Positions 40,570-51,600 of a stretch of DNA of 64,000 nt are shown piece after piece (position 1 is the first letter of the stretch; every line of letters starts with the position of its first letter). Source of the stretch: Wuchereria bancrofti (Eukaryota > Nematoda > Chromadorea > Rhabditida > Onchocercidae); the NCBI GenBank assembly GCA_005281725.1, contig SSBO01000001.1:8646115-8710114 (forward strand). Direction: 5' to 3'. The translations under genes and the position numbers were made by a program. The notes beneath the pieces were generated by a model that was given only the letters and a program-made list of their open reading frames with translations, ran no database searches and had not been told where the DNA came from.

Positions 40570-42453
40570 TCAAGAAGTCACTTTTTCGTTTTGGATAGCG
40601 ACAAATTTTGAAATCAAAGTATTGGATAAATTTTGACGATAATCGTCCATTTCTTCAACTTTCTGCAAAACAAAACTGTTCTAAATTAGTTCATGTACAT
40701 AAAAGCTAAGATTTCTTTAATTTTTTCAGTTTTCTTTTGGTTTTGATATTTTGAAATTTCTGATGGCTATTCAATTCCTGCTTTCAGAGTTTGCTTCAGT
40801 TATGATTGATGAATGAAATAAACATAGATATAGGACAGAAAAACGACAGGCAAATCTAATCCTTTTTCTTCTAAAAAAAGAGAAATATTTCTTTGGAAAA
40901 AAGGATTTATTAAATGCCAAACTAACCTTTCCAAGCAACACCAATCTCCTTTCCATACTAGCAACAACGGCTTCTTCTCTAATTGCATTATCATAATAAA
41001 TATTTCGTTCCTTCAAAAGAGCATTCATAATATCATACATCCAAGTTGTATCCAACTTCAGCGTTAGTGTACAGAATTCAAACTAAAAACAAACCCATCA
41101 GGGAGCGCTTTAATCAAAATTATTCCTCTCTTCAACGATCTCATTTATGTCATTCGACTAAAAGAAGCACTAACTTTCATAATTATATATTAAATATTCA
41201 TTATTGCAGTTGAAAACCACCAGTTGTATTTTAAAATGTTTAGAGGTATAGTAAAATCCTAACTGCACTGCTGCTTTTAATTCTAGATAATAAATTAAGA
41301 CGACGAAAGCATTTCAGATAATAAAAAAGAAACATAACTTATGAAAGCAATTAACAACAGTGAATCTTACAAGTATAACAAATTAGTTTGTGAATTAAAC
41401 GCTTACCGTAAGACCATCTTCATCCGGTCGAATCCATTTAATCTGCAAAAATAAATAAATTGCAATCATGCAAATGAGGGAAAAACACATTTCTATTACA
41501 CCTAAAACTACAATTTATAGCTAAAATTAAAAACAGAATAAACGAGTAAGATTGCATTTCTTTAGATTTCAATATCCAGTTTTTTCATTTTGAAAACTTT
41601 TACTTTCAACTGAGTTACTAGAAGATAAGCTGTAGCAGATATTCAGCAGTTATTTCGCGACAGAATATCCTTACTTCACAGTATATCAATTCATTTTTTT
41701 AGAAAGTATAATATTAGATTTTAAAAAACCTTTTAAAGGGAATGATGCTTTGATAACCCGCTGAATCAGTGCAAGACAACATCAGTAAAGATTATGTCGA
41801 ATGTATTCATTATTTTAAGTAAGCGTTTTAGGTGTATTGCTTACTTTCAATAATCTGATAATGAACCATGATTTAAAAAATAAAATAAAATGATTAAACA
41901 GTATAAAATGGCATTATACCTGGACATATTCGGAACGTTCCATATTCAGTGAATTCTTCTCATTAGCAAGTTCAGCAATGAATTCTTCATCTGTACTGAA
42001 TTCAGCTTCTTTACGTAATGCTTCCCAACTTTGCTGATCATCTATAAAATGATGTATACTTCACACCACATTCGACTGTTTGATATATATCAATTGAAGC
42101 TAGTATTAAGGCTAAAGTTTAATTGCTAAACAATTATTTTATACCTGTGACATCTTCCACTTTTTTTACAATTAATTAGGATATGACTTTGATTTCTTTT
42201 AATCCTGTATTACAACTTTTTGTCCCGTATTTACGACGAACGAAATTATAACAATTGTCACAATTAATCAATGTATATACAAAAAAAAAAGAAAAAACCT
42301 ACAAGTTGCTGTATATGATGAGCTAAGAGTGTCACTGATAATAACAACGATGACATAATCATCACTATCACAACTTTTACCAATGAATAAAATAGCTGAT
42401 AATTGTTGTTCATTGTTTAATTCACAACAACGACGTACTTTTAATTCCAACAT
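40570..42453 (-). CDS. Small beta-plus-coiled-coil protein, candidate XRCC4/XLF/PAXX-superfamily member, 185 aa
   Basis: Exons: 42453-42303, 42041-41920, 41442-41407, 41082-40927, 40662-40570; all phases agree (558 nt). An in-frame ATG at 42477 would add 8 residues, but a TTTTAG acceptor lies between the two. The order of elements is a hydrophobic beta segment (YVIVVIISDTL), helix with a Trp (QQSWEALRKEAEFSTDEEF), a strand pair (YVQIKWIRPDEDGLTFEF then CTLTLKLD), and a long C-terminal helix (TTWMYDIMNALLKERN through SMERRLVLLGKKVEEM). This matches the head-plus-coiled-coil plan of the XRCC4 superfamily. Local resemblance is best to PAXX (a D..LW/..SL.ALK helix, a strand ending FDLSK, then SLERRL). 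PAXX and XRCC4 act in non-homologous end joining. Assignment rests on my reading of pattern, not on a database search; an unrelated small coiled-coil protein remains possible. Confidence 0.5.
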
Positions 42454-42595
42454 TTGGGCATATGCTCTAAAATACATTTAACAATGATTCAAAATTTTCA
42501 CTTTCTCGAATGCGGACAAAGTTATAAGAATTATGTCACTGCAAAATTTCAACGAATTACAGAATATCAGATCAGAAACACCAAGAAGAAATTGT

Positions 42596-42648
42596 GCTAT
42601 CCAAGAATTATAAGACGTAAAGAACGTCATACCAAAAATGTCAGATGA
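42596..42648 (+). repeat. 60-bp tandem repeat, copy 1 (interrupted by the LTR)
   Basis: Begins GCTATCCAAGAATTATAAGA. It matches copies at 43254 and 43314, once the 593-base LTR and its 5-base target duplication are removed; the spacing is then exactly 60. Confidence 0.85.
42644..42648 (+). other. Left target-site duplication GATGA
   Basis: GATGA directly precedes the LTR and is repeated at 43242-43246 directly after it. Confidence 0.85.
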
Positions 42649-43241
42649 TGTCGTGGAAGCTTTGATAATTTAATTTATTATTTTTGGGAGAAGTTGTTTA
42701 TTGCAGGGAGATTCGTTGGATGCATATATAAATATGTGGGGTAACAGAGGAATATAATAATTCCTTTATTAACAGAAGCAATAGTACAATAACTTGATAG
42801 AGAACAATTGGAATTGAACTCTCCTCGTTCTTGGTAAAAAACACACAATGCCCCCTTTCAACAAGGGTGACCTCCTTATATAGCAAGCAATATGTGTAAA
42901 CAAAATATATGATTTACAATATGAGGTTGACCTGCCCAAAGAGTAAGCGGTCTAACAAAGAGCTGTTGACCTGGTTTACAAGCAAATCTATCTACTAGTT
43001 GACAAACCGCAAAGGACATCAGTTAAGCAAAAGTTGTTAACCTCGTAACAGAGGTCAACTAAATGAGGAGCTGATACCGTGTAAACAATGTGTAAAAGAT
43101 TTACAAGTTAAACATAAGATTGGAAACAAAGAGTCCAAAGAAAAAACATTACTGCAAAGGATTTTATAGAACATATTTCTTACTCATATTCACAAGTCTC
43201 CTATAATATTTTAGAGTTTCGCGATATTAAAATCCGCGACA
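42649..43241 (-). mobile_element. Solo LTR of a retrotransposon, 593 bp, minus orientation
   Basis: On the minus strand the element begins TGTCGCGGATTTT at 43241 and ends CCACGACA at 42649, i.e. TGTCG...CGACA termini. It contains a TATA box (GCTATATAAGG, 42884-42874) and, 110 bases later, AATAAA (42770-42765), the usual LTR promoter and polyadenylation layout. A 5-bp direct duplication GATGA flanks it. No gag, pol or second LTR is present, so it is a solo LTR left by LTR-LTR recombination. The superfamily (Gypsy or BEL/Pao, both common in nematodes and making about 5-bp duplications) cannot be decided from this alone. The 62-codon frame inside it is not a gene. Confidence 0.85.
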
Positions 43242-43253
43242 GATGAACATTAC

Positions 43254-43360
43254 GCTATCCAAGAATTATAAAACGCAAAGAACGTCATATCAAAAATGTG
43301 AGATGAATATTACGCTATTCAAGAATTATAAAGCATAAAGTACGTCACAACATAATAGTA
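43254..43360 (+). repeat. 60-bp tandem repeat, copies 2 and 3
   Basis: Copy 2 starts at 43254 and copy 3 at 43314, both with GCTAT[CT]CAAGAATTATAAA; copy 3 diverges after about 45 bases. The downstream unit boundary reads GAGATGAATATTAC, close to the empty insertion site deduced for the LTR. Confidence 0.85.
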
Positions 43361-44605
43361 AGACTAGAAAATAAACAGCTTATCTATTATCACTTAATAG
43401 GAGTAACTGATAATAACTAATCAAATACAATTAATTCACATAATATTATTCACCCCGTGCGGCCGTACTGTTAAATCCTAACGACGTGAACATTGGAATA
43501 CGTGATGAATACGTCATATAACATATTATATGTTTTTTTTTACATTGTAATATATCACTTATGTAAATAAATTGCTGTGAAAATTTTTAAACAACCAAAA
43601 AATTACAAATTTATGTTTGTTTAAAATATTAAAATTTTTTCTAATGTAACGAAAAAAAATTTTTTTTTGCATACAAAAGAAAAGATATAAAAGAGTTAAA
43701 GAGGAAAAGAATATGAATTGTTTGTTTATAATTTATTGCTATTTAGAGAGCAAACGATATTATAGTAATATCTTATTTCAAGCAAAATTCATATTACAGT
43801 CATATACATATATCATTATCATTGTTAACAACGTCATTCTTATCATTGCTATTATTATTGTTATTTTCATTATTATTACAATTATCATAAGTGTTATTTA
43901 TTGATTGCTATCATAAGTAAAAATATACGAAATATTTTATTTGGATGAAGCAGTCACAGGTGATGAAGCAATCCTATTCTTGTTTATTTCTTCTCTTATT
44001 AATCATTTTATCAGAATTTTCAAATTAATTTATTAAATAATCTACTTAATAATTGCTGTAGCCATATTGTTTGAAAAAATTTTATAAATAAAAGAGAATT
44101 TCATATTATTTACAAACACATACGACAATATTTCGCAAAATTATAATTATACCATCGTTTTATAATGTTTTTCATTAATTTAAATTTCAATTTAAAACAT
44201 TCAATTCAGTTAATAATTAGCTTTACTCAAGAACTTTTTCAAAAAAAAAACGAGAATAAATAAATAAATAAACATGAATGTAAACATATAACTTCAAATT
44301 TTTCTGTTAAAAATTATGCAGCAAATAACAACAAACTAATTATATTGTAATTAAATGTAAAATAATAAAAGGACTATTTCAAGTTTACTATGATTGTGTA
44401 ATATAATAATTCAGCAAAAAATTATTTCATAATTTATAGTATGTTTGCGTAAAAATATAGAGAGATATATTTATTTACTACTACAAATAAAAATTATTTA
44501 CTGTCAAAAATGTATTTATTTACTATTAGAAAGGATGTATATATAAGAAAAGAAAAGGATAGACTGGAATGAAAAAAGAAAAGTGAAATATTTAAGATAT
44601 CACAA
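43361..44605. other. AT-rich intergenic, no gene seen
   Basis: Contains ATT/ATC-rich simple sequence near 43810-43880 and no supported exon. A TTTAAG twelve bases before the phosphatase ATG is a possible trans-splice acceptor. Confidence 0.4.
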
Positions 44606-47599
44606 ATGGGTCATAGCGAATTACGATCAAAACGAAAGCGAACATCTATTCGAGCTTCATCAGGCAGTCGAAATTCTTCAAAAGATTCAGAAAGAGATGA
44701 GGATTCAGATGAAGAATTAGTCGCTCCAGCTACACCAAAAACTAGCGATTCAATGAGTTCAGATGATGATGATGATAATGACGACGATGACGATGACGAT
44801 GATGACGATGACTACGATGATGATGATCATATAGAGGGTGAAATACCTGATGTTATTTTCAATCATCCTTTGGTAAACGATTTGTTAGATCGATTTATGC
44901 GTGCAAAATTACAAAATGATAATACTATCAACAATATCAATAATGATAAAAACACTGGGAAAAAGTTAGAATTTTTATTGTCAATCAATTAAAATCTGAA
45001 ATCAAAACTTAATCAATTTTAGATAATTAGATTTAAAAAGGGTGGAAAAGAATTTTTTTTTTGAAGATAACTTAAAATAATTCTGTAGTAAATGCTAATA
45101 AATAAGGTAAAATTAATGTTCTTTCTGTAAAAATTGAATAATTTTTGAAATTTCTAAATGTTCAAATATTGTAGTGCAGAAATTGTAATTTGTCTTGAAA
45201 GTTACTGATAATTAAGAGAAATTTTTGTTATTAGCTTATTATTATTACTGCCAATTACTTAACATATTTATTCTGAATGATAATTGTTAATGTTAATTTG
45301 TTAGTTTATTCCAATTATTAAATTAATTATTAATCAATAAGTGCAGAGGAACATTAAAACCAGCTCCAATTCATGCTGTGGATTTGAAATTTGATGAACT
45401 TCGACAATTATGTGATCTTGCTATGAATTCATTCGCAAAACAGAAATCATTACTACGTATCGGAATGTAATTATGGCAACTACTTTCTTTTTTTTTTTTA
45501 CTTATCTCTTTCGTGTCTTTTCTTTTTTTAGTTTTATTAGATTATTATTATATTTGCTATAATTGTTTTAATAATATTTGATTTGCTTTTATTGTTTTAG
45601 CAATTTGTGTTTTTATTGTGTAAGAAGTGATAATATGTACTACAAACAATAAGAAAAAATTTCTTTGCTAATTTCTAGTGAAATGCTTCCAATAACGATA
45701 TGTGCTGATACTCATGGACAATTCCGCGATGTTCGATGCATTTTGAGCACATGCGGTAATCCATCATCACAAACGTATCTTTTCCTCGGTGATTATGTTG
45801 ATCGTGGATCTCAAGTAATAATTTCATTATTGATTATCTTTAATAGCTATGTTTTTTTTGATGAATAGTGATATTCTTTTAAATAATAATTATATTTATT
45901 GATTAATATTCAAATGTTTAGCACTCGAATAAATTTAATTTTCAATCCTACATTTTAATCATATACCACTATCTTTGCTATTGTTATCATTATTGATATT
46001 ACAATTGCTAATTAAGTAATTATAACCATTATTTATTCCCAAAAAATAAAAATATTATTATTATTAATGATTAATAAAAGAAAATGAAATTGCTAAAAAT
46101 TCAAATTATATACAATTTGTAGAAAAGAAAGCATCAAATTATAATGGAGTTAATTATTAATTTAAAAAAATTATTAATTTAGGGAATTGAAACAGTAACA
46201 ATGTTAATGTGTTTTAAAATTAAATATCCTACACGTGTGTATATGTTACGTGGAAATCATGAAGATGCTAATACAACATTAATTTATGGATTTTATGATG
46301 AATGTATCAATCGATTTCCAAATGATGAAGGAGAATTGGTAATGAATCACATTAAATTAGAAATAATTCTATAATAGGAATAGAATAAATGATGATATAT
46401 TAGAATATATTATTCCACTAATAATAATTAATGCTTATCAATTATTAATCAGATGATCCAATTGATAATACTTATCAAAGGTAGTAATATTTCAAATTAT
46501 AATTAGTTAAATTTTTGTCTATTTCAGTTATGGCATATATTCATGATGGTATTTAATATGATGCCTTTATCAGCTATTGTTGGTGATCGAGTATTATGCA
46601 TGCATGGTGGCATATCACCACATCTCAATGATATTACAATGATTGAAAATGTATGAATTTATAAATGATAATATTAGTTGATTATATAACTTATCAATAT
46701 TAGTTGATAATATAATTTGTCACTAAGTGAAAAAAAAATTGTTTTCTTTTAGAAAAAAGTGGGAAATAATTAATATAAAATTTAAAATTAAAAAGTTTGC
46801 TTTATATATATGGCGAAAGAATTCGAACTATTACGATAAAGCTTTAAATAATGGATAAAATAAGATTTATTATATTCCATTTTAAACTTTTAAATTTACA
46901 TTAATTTTTTATATTATAGATTCCACGTCCTAGTATTGTACCACCATATGGATTAATGTGTGATATTTTATGGTCTGATCCAGATGATCGATATCCAGGA
47001 TGGGCACTTAGCGCACGTGGTATATCATTTACATTTAGTAGTAAAGTGATCAAGGAATTTTGTGAAACAAACAATATCGATTTAATCGTACGTGGACATC
47101 AACTTACAGCGGACGTTGGTTATTCAATTATTTATTTGTTTAAATTTCAGATTTTTAATTTTAAATAATATTTGTTTAATTTGCAAAAAAAACAAAAAAA
47201 GTCATACTAATATTTTTTTGATTCATTTTCATCTTGAATTCTATCAAATCATCACACCACTAATATATATATATATATATAGAGGGAGAGAGAGAGAGAG
47301 AGAGGAAGAGAAAGAAGGAGAGAGAAGATGAAGAAAGAGAAGGGCGGAGAAAAAGTGAGAGGGCCCATTTCTTTTAAAAGCTATATAATTGGATGTTTGC
47401 TTATTATCATAACTGAAATGATAATAATTAAAATAGCTAAAACATTGGGTAATCCCTGTGAATCATTGTAACTTGGCATTTTCAGATGTTCAAAGGAGGA
47501 TACAAATATTTTGCTGGTGGACGTTTGGTGACAATATTTTCGGCTCCAAATTATTTAAATATGAAAAATGATTCATGTGTTTTACACATTTCACGAAAG
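44606..47599 (+). CDS. PP1-like Ser/Thr phosphatase with Asp-rich N-terminus, at least 401 aa
   Basis: Exons: 44606-44964, 45347-45466, 45679-45814, 46183-46338, 46528-46650, 46920-47114, 47486-47599; all phases agree. It is a metallophosphatase of the PPP family that removes phosphate from Ser/Thr. Metal- and phosphate-binding motifs are present: ADTHGQ (usually GDIHGQ; Asp and His kept), [25 protein letters not shown] (RAHQ in PP1) and SAPNY. PP1's Cys after SAPNY is Leu here. The first exon adds about 110 residues: a Ser/Lys/Arg-rich start, then an almost pure Asp run (aa 53-74). Such divergent PP1-like paralogues are numerous in nematodes, often germline-expressed (family knowledge). The 3' end is open: reading through the last donor stops at 47612-47614; splicing to the acceptor ending at 48391 would stop immediately. 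Confidence 0.88.
47261..47305. repeat. Compound (TA)n/(GA)n microsatellite
   Basis: TA repeat 47261-47281 followed by a GA-rich run to about 47305 and further purine-rich sequence to 47360, inside the last intron of the PP1-like gene. Confidence 0.9.
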
Positions 47600-48627
47600 G
47601 TTTATTACCAATAACTTTTTTTACAGAAAATGAAAAATAATTTTTACTTTTCCATATTTACATTGAAATAAGTAAATGAATTAAAAAGTATTTCATGATT
47701 TAGCATTTTGTTTTGATAGAGTTATATTTTCCTTTTAGTTTTTGATATGCACTAATTTTTATGTTAGTACTAATAGGAATGAATGTTAGTGTAATATAAA
47801 ATTCCTTGGAAAACGATTTAAAACTTTTTCAAAAAAAAAAATTTGATCTGGTGGACATATGTTTGAATACTTTAGTTTAAATGCCACTTTACGATATTTC
47901 GACCAATATTTCCTAGTCCTAATGGAGCGCAAAATGGCAAAGATAGAGAGACACAAGCGGCACCAATTGAAGGATATTAATTTATTATAATGCAATGTTA
48001 TATGTTATCAATCATTGCGTTATATATATTTGATTAAAATTTAGTGTTTTCTTCTGATTAATTTTATCATCTTTTATACTCATTATCATTTCATTGCTTA
48101 ACAAAAATAATCGTCTTCATATGAATGATGCTAATTTTTTTCTCGTAGTAACATTTTTGACGTAACATTTGGTAGATGCTAACGACAACGAAAATTACTA
48201 ACATTCATATGATTAGTATCTCATATGAATATCATATGAGATATTCGACATATTTATTTTTCTCATTACAATAATGCAACTAAGAAACTACTAGTATTAA
48301 GTTCTTGCATAAACTCTCAAAAATCCAATTTTTACATTTAATATGCGGGAAATTTTAAACTACGAGTGGTTATGATGTTTTTCATTTTGTGAAAAAAGAA
48401 AAACTTCTAGTAATGTCTTATAAATAAGTACAAAAAAAGTTGAAAAGTTTATCTAAAAGCATTCGCTCAATACTTATAATGAGACAAAATAAAAAGCACA
48501 AAGCTTCAGAGAAAATGGACAACTGCAGAAACATTCGAAATATTCAAAAAATAACTATAACGATAAGAAAAAACATCAATATAAAAAGAATTCAAAATGT
48601 TTCAATTAATGCAGTTCTTGACACTGA
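47600..48627. other. Convergent 3' region between the phosphatase and RecQ5
   Basis: It holds the 3' UTRs of two converging genes. A perfect inverted repeat (TATCTCATATG, 5-base loop, CATATGAGATA) lies at 48217-48243. A plus-strand Lys/Asn/Ile-rich frame at about 48425-48631 ends overlapping the RecQ5 stop codon; it could be a phosphatase C-terminal tail, but its phase does not fit the last confirmed donor. Confidence 0.4.
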
Positions 48628-51600
48628 CTAATAAATTAAGCTTGATGCTGTCTGAAAGCTCGGTGTCTTTGATGTCTCAGCTACAGAATCATTATGGGTG
48701 ATATCGTACTTCTTATTTTCTTTCGTCATTTTCCTAATTTCGGCTATCTGAAAATAACTTTGATTTGTTTCTTTGAAATATTTTTTATAAAGGAAAAGTC
48801 AGAAATCGCCTTTTTTGTGTGTCAATGCTTTCTTCGAGCACATCAATACGCTTCTTGATGAATTTGATGAACACATTATCAACCTTCCGTTACATAAAGT
48901 TACTAACATCCTCATACAATTATAACCTTTTTTCTGTCGAGTGAAATAATAAGATCAATTGTTTATTCACTGTTTCTTGTAACTTTTTTCGTCCAAAAGT
49001 AAAGTTGCAATAAGTAAACAGTTGGTCTTATTATTTTGTAAGTTATTTAAAAAGATGGTAAATAGCTCAAAACAATGTAGGAAGGAAAACGACCACTAAT
49101 CGTTTCGTAAAAAATACAATTTTCTTGAAAATGAAACCTTCTGCGATATTTTATGCTGGTAGGTAAAACTATTTTTCGAATTTTTATAAATATTATATTC
49201 GATATAGCAGGATGCCTTTTCGATATCGTCATTATGTTGTTCGCCATATAAATTTGCAACCAAAGCTGTATAAATTGTTGTACGCACCATTTCTCTTCGC
49301 TAAAAATTAGAAGCAAAGCAAATACGAGCACTAAAAAGGAAAACAAACTAAATCGTAACTTATGAAGTCAAAATACAAAGCATGAAAAAATTCATTGATT
49401 AATTGATCAGGATACTATACTATATAACAATAACTACTTATTGCGATGAATTTTTAAAAAACGATTTTGTCTCTCATTCATTTCTTATCTTCTCCATATT
49501 GAGAATTCATTAAAGACCTAAGAGACTAAAAATTTTAAAGATTAAAGACTAAATAGCAAATTAAAAATTTTATTTTGCACTAAAATATTAGAAAAGTAAT
49601 TGAAAAATGGTTAAATCTAAATCATCTTAGAAGGCTTTACAACAACACAGAACAGACTCTATCAACCAAAAACCAAATGTTGAAATTCAAATAAAAATAA
49701 GCAAAATAAGTACATTAGCCGTTAGGCTGGCGACACTTTTTGCTGTTGGCTCGATAATTAACAAATTCATAGGAACTGAAATTTGAAAAGAATGAAATTC
49801 TGAATTAGATGCGACATCTTGGACGATAGTTAAAAAAAATGGAGGCTTGTATTAATACAGTAGTTTACCTTTCTGACCATTATATCTTGAAGTTGTTGTC
49901 GCAGTCTGAAAAATTATTTCTTGAATATATTTCATCGCGAAAAATTATTTCAAAGTACAAGTAGAACAGAAATGTAAAATCCCATAGGAAGATAAGTGAT
50001 AAGAGAAGTTGCCAAACAATCAACCCAAAGTACTGAACATATCAATATTTTGTTCAAATCAAACATTTTGAAACCTTTCTACGCCTCGCAAATTCTTGTT
50101 GTACAATTTCCGTACGACACTGCTTTTCCTTACTCTCTAAAGTATCACCAGATTCATCCACATTCCATTCCCTTTAATGAAAGAATCAAACAGAAAATAA
50201 TTCCTATTACTATTACAATATTATAAAATAGAACAAATGTGCTAAACTTTCAATAAGCACGAAGAATCTGATGCTTATTTTTATTGCTAAAGCTCACTTG
50301 ACTCCTGCCCGACCTCCTTCATACAAGAAACAGTCCTCGCTATCATCGAAGCAACGTTTTCGAGACCGTGAACTGCCAACGTCTTTCCAGGCCTCAGCAT
50401 TAAAACGTGATAAAATTTCGTCGCAAGCCTAAAAATTAGATAAAAAATCAATGTTTAAAAATAGTAGGTAAACAAAATAAGCCTTTATAAAAGTTTCAGC
50501 TAACAGTGTGATCATAACCTTCGGATTTTTACAATAATCACAACTCTTTCCGCATGGTCGTAAGTCATCATCACCAAAATAACGGCCGAAAGAGACATGT
50601 CTACATCTGAATACACAAAATTATTAATAAAATATGAAATATATAATTTAAAGTACTCGGCAGCCATAATTTAAATTTAGCTATAAAATGCAGAAGTTCA
50701 AAATTAAACGTACTGCGGTTTTTCACAGTATTCCACCATTTTTTCGAAACCATACTGTATAGCTTTCACTTGCTCATCAATTATTATTTTATCTATTTTT
50801 TTGGCCTAAAAGAATAGATATATCGGCATAGTCAACCATTTGCAACATTTATTCAATCATTTTTGAAAGCTTATACTGCCTTTAGTAGTTATACCTTCGT
50901 TTTCGAAACATCTCGATTAACTAAAAAGTTGAGGAATTGTCTATCATCTCTGTTGTAATAGATACGGCAATAACTTCGTTTACCGTCACGTCCAGCACGA
51001 CCCGATTCCTGATAATATGCGGCTAGATTCTGTGAACAAGTCCAGTGAACAACTACTCTAAACAATGAATTTTATAATAAATAAAAAATCTTTCTGTTTT
51101 GAATTAAATCTCAGTTGAAAATTTGAGGAAAAACATTAAGAAGGAAAGAATGGCTCCAAAAATCCAATTAAAACAAAAAGATACCTAACATCTGCCTTAT
51201 CGATACCCATCCCAAATGAAATAGTAGCTGCAATAACAGGGACAACATTTCTCATCCACTTATCCTGGATGTCGTCGCGCAGCTTAAAATGATAAGCTAA
51301 TACGGAGAAAAAGAAATTAGAAAAGAGGAACTGAACAATGAGCTTTAAAATTATTTCACAATTCAAAGTTTGCTTGCAACTAAATTTAAAAGTCTTTTAA
51401 ATGGAGTACATAAATATTCCAGATTTTCAAATCAAGACCCAAGAAAAGTAACAATTTAAAAATTGCAGCCATTGTGAATTTCACGAAAAACAGACCTTAT
51501 TACCCAAACCGGCATGATAAGCAAACGTAGGAATACCTTCCTCCGTTAAACGAGTCGCCATTCGTTCACATTCCTCTCGTGTACGACAATATACAATACC

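Noticed and set aside
42698..42886. 62-codon minus-strand open frame
   Set aside because: It lies inside the solo LTR, spanning its TATA to polyadenylation region; not a protein gene.
44765..44830. GAT/GAC trinucleotide repeat as a microsatellite feature
   Set aside because: It is in frame and encodes the Asp run of the PP1-like protein, so it is described there.
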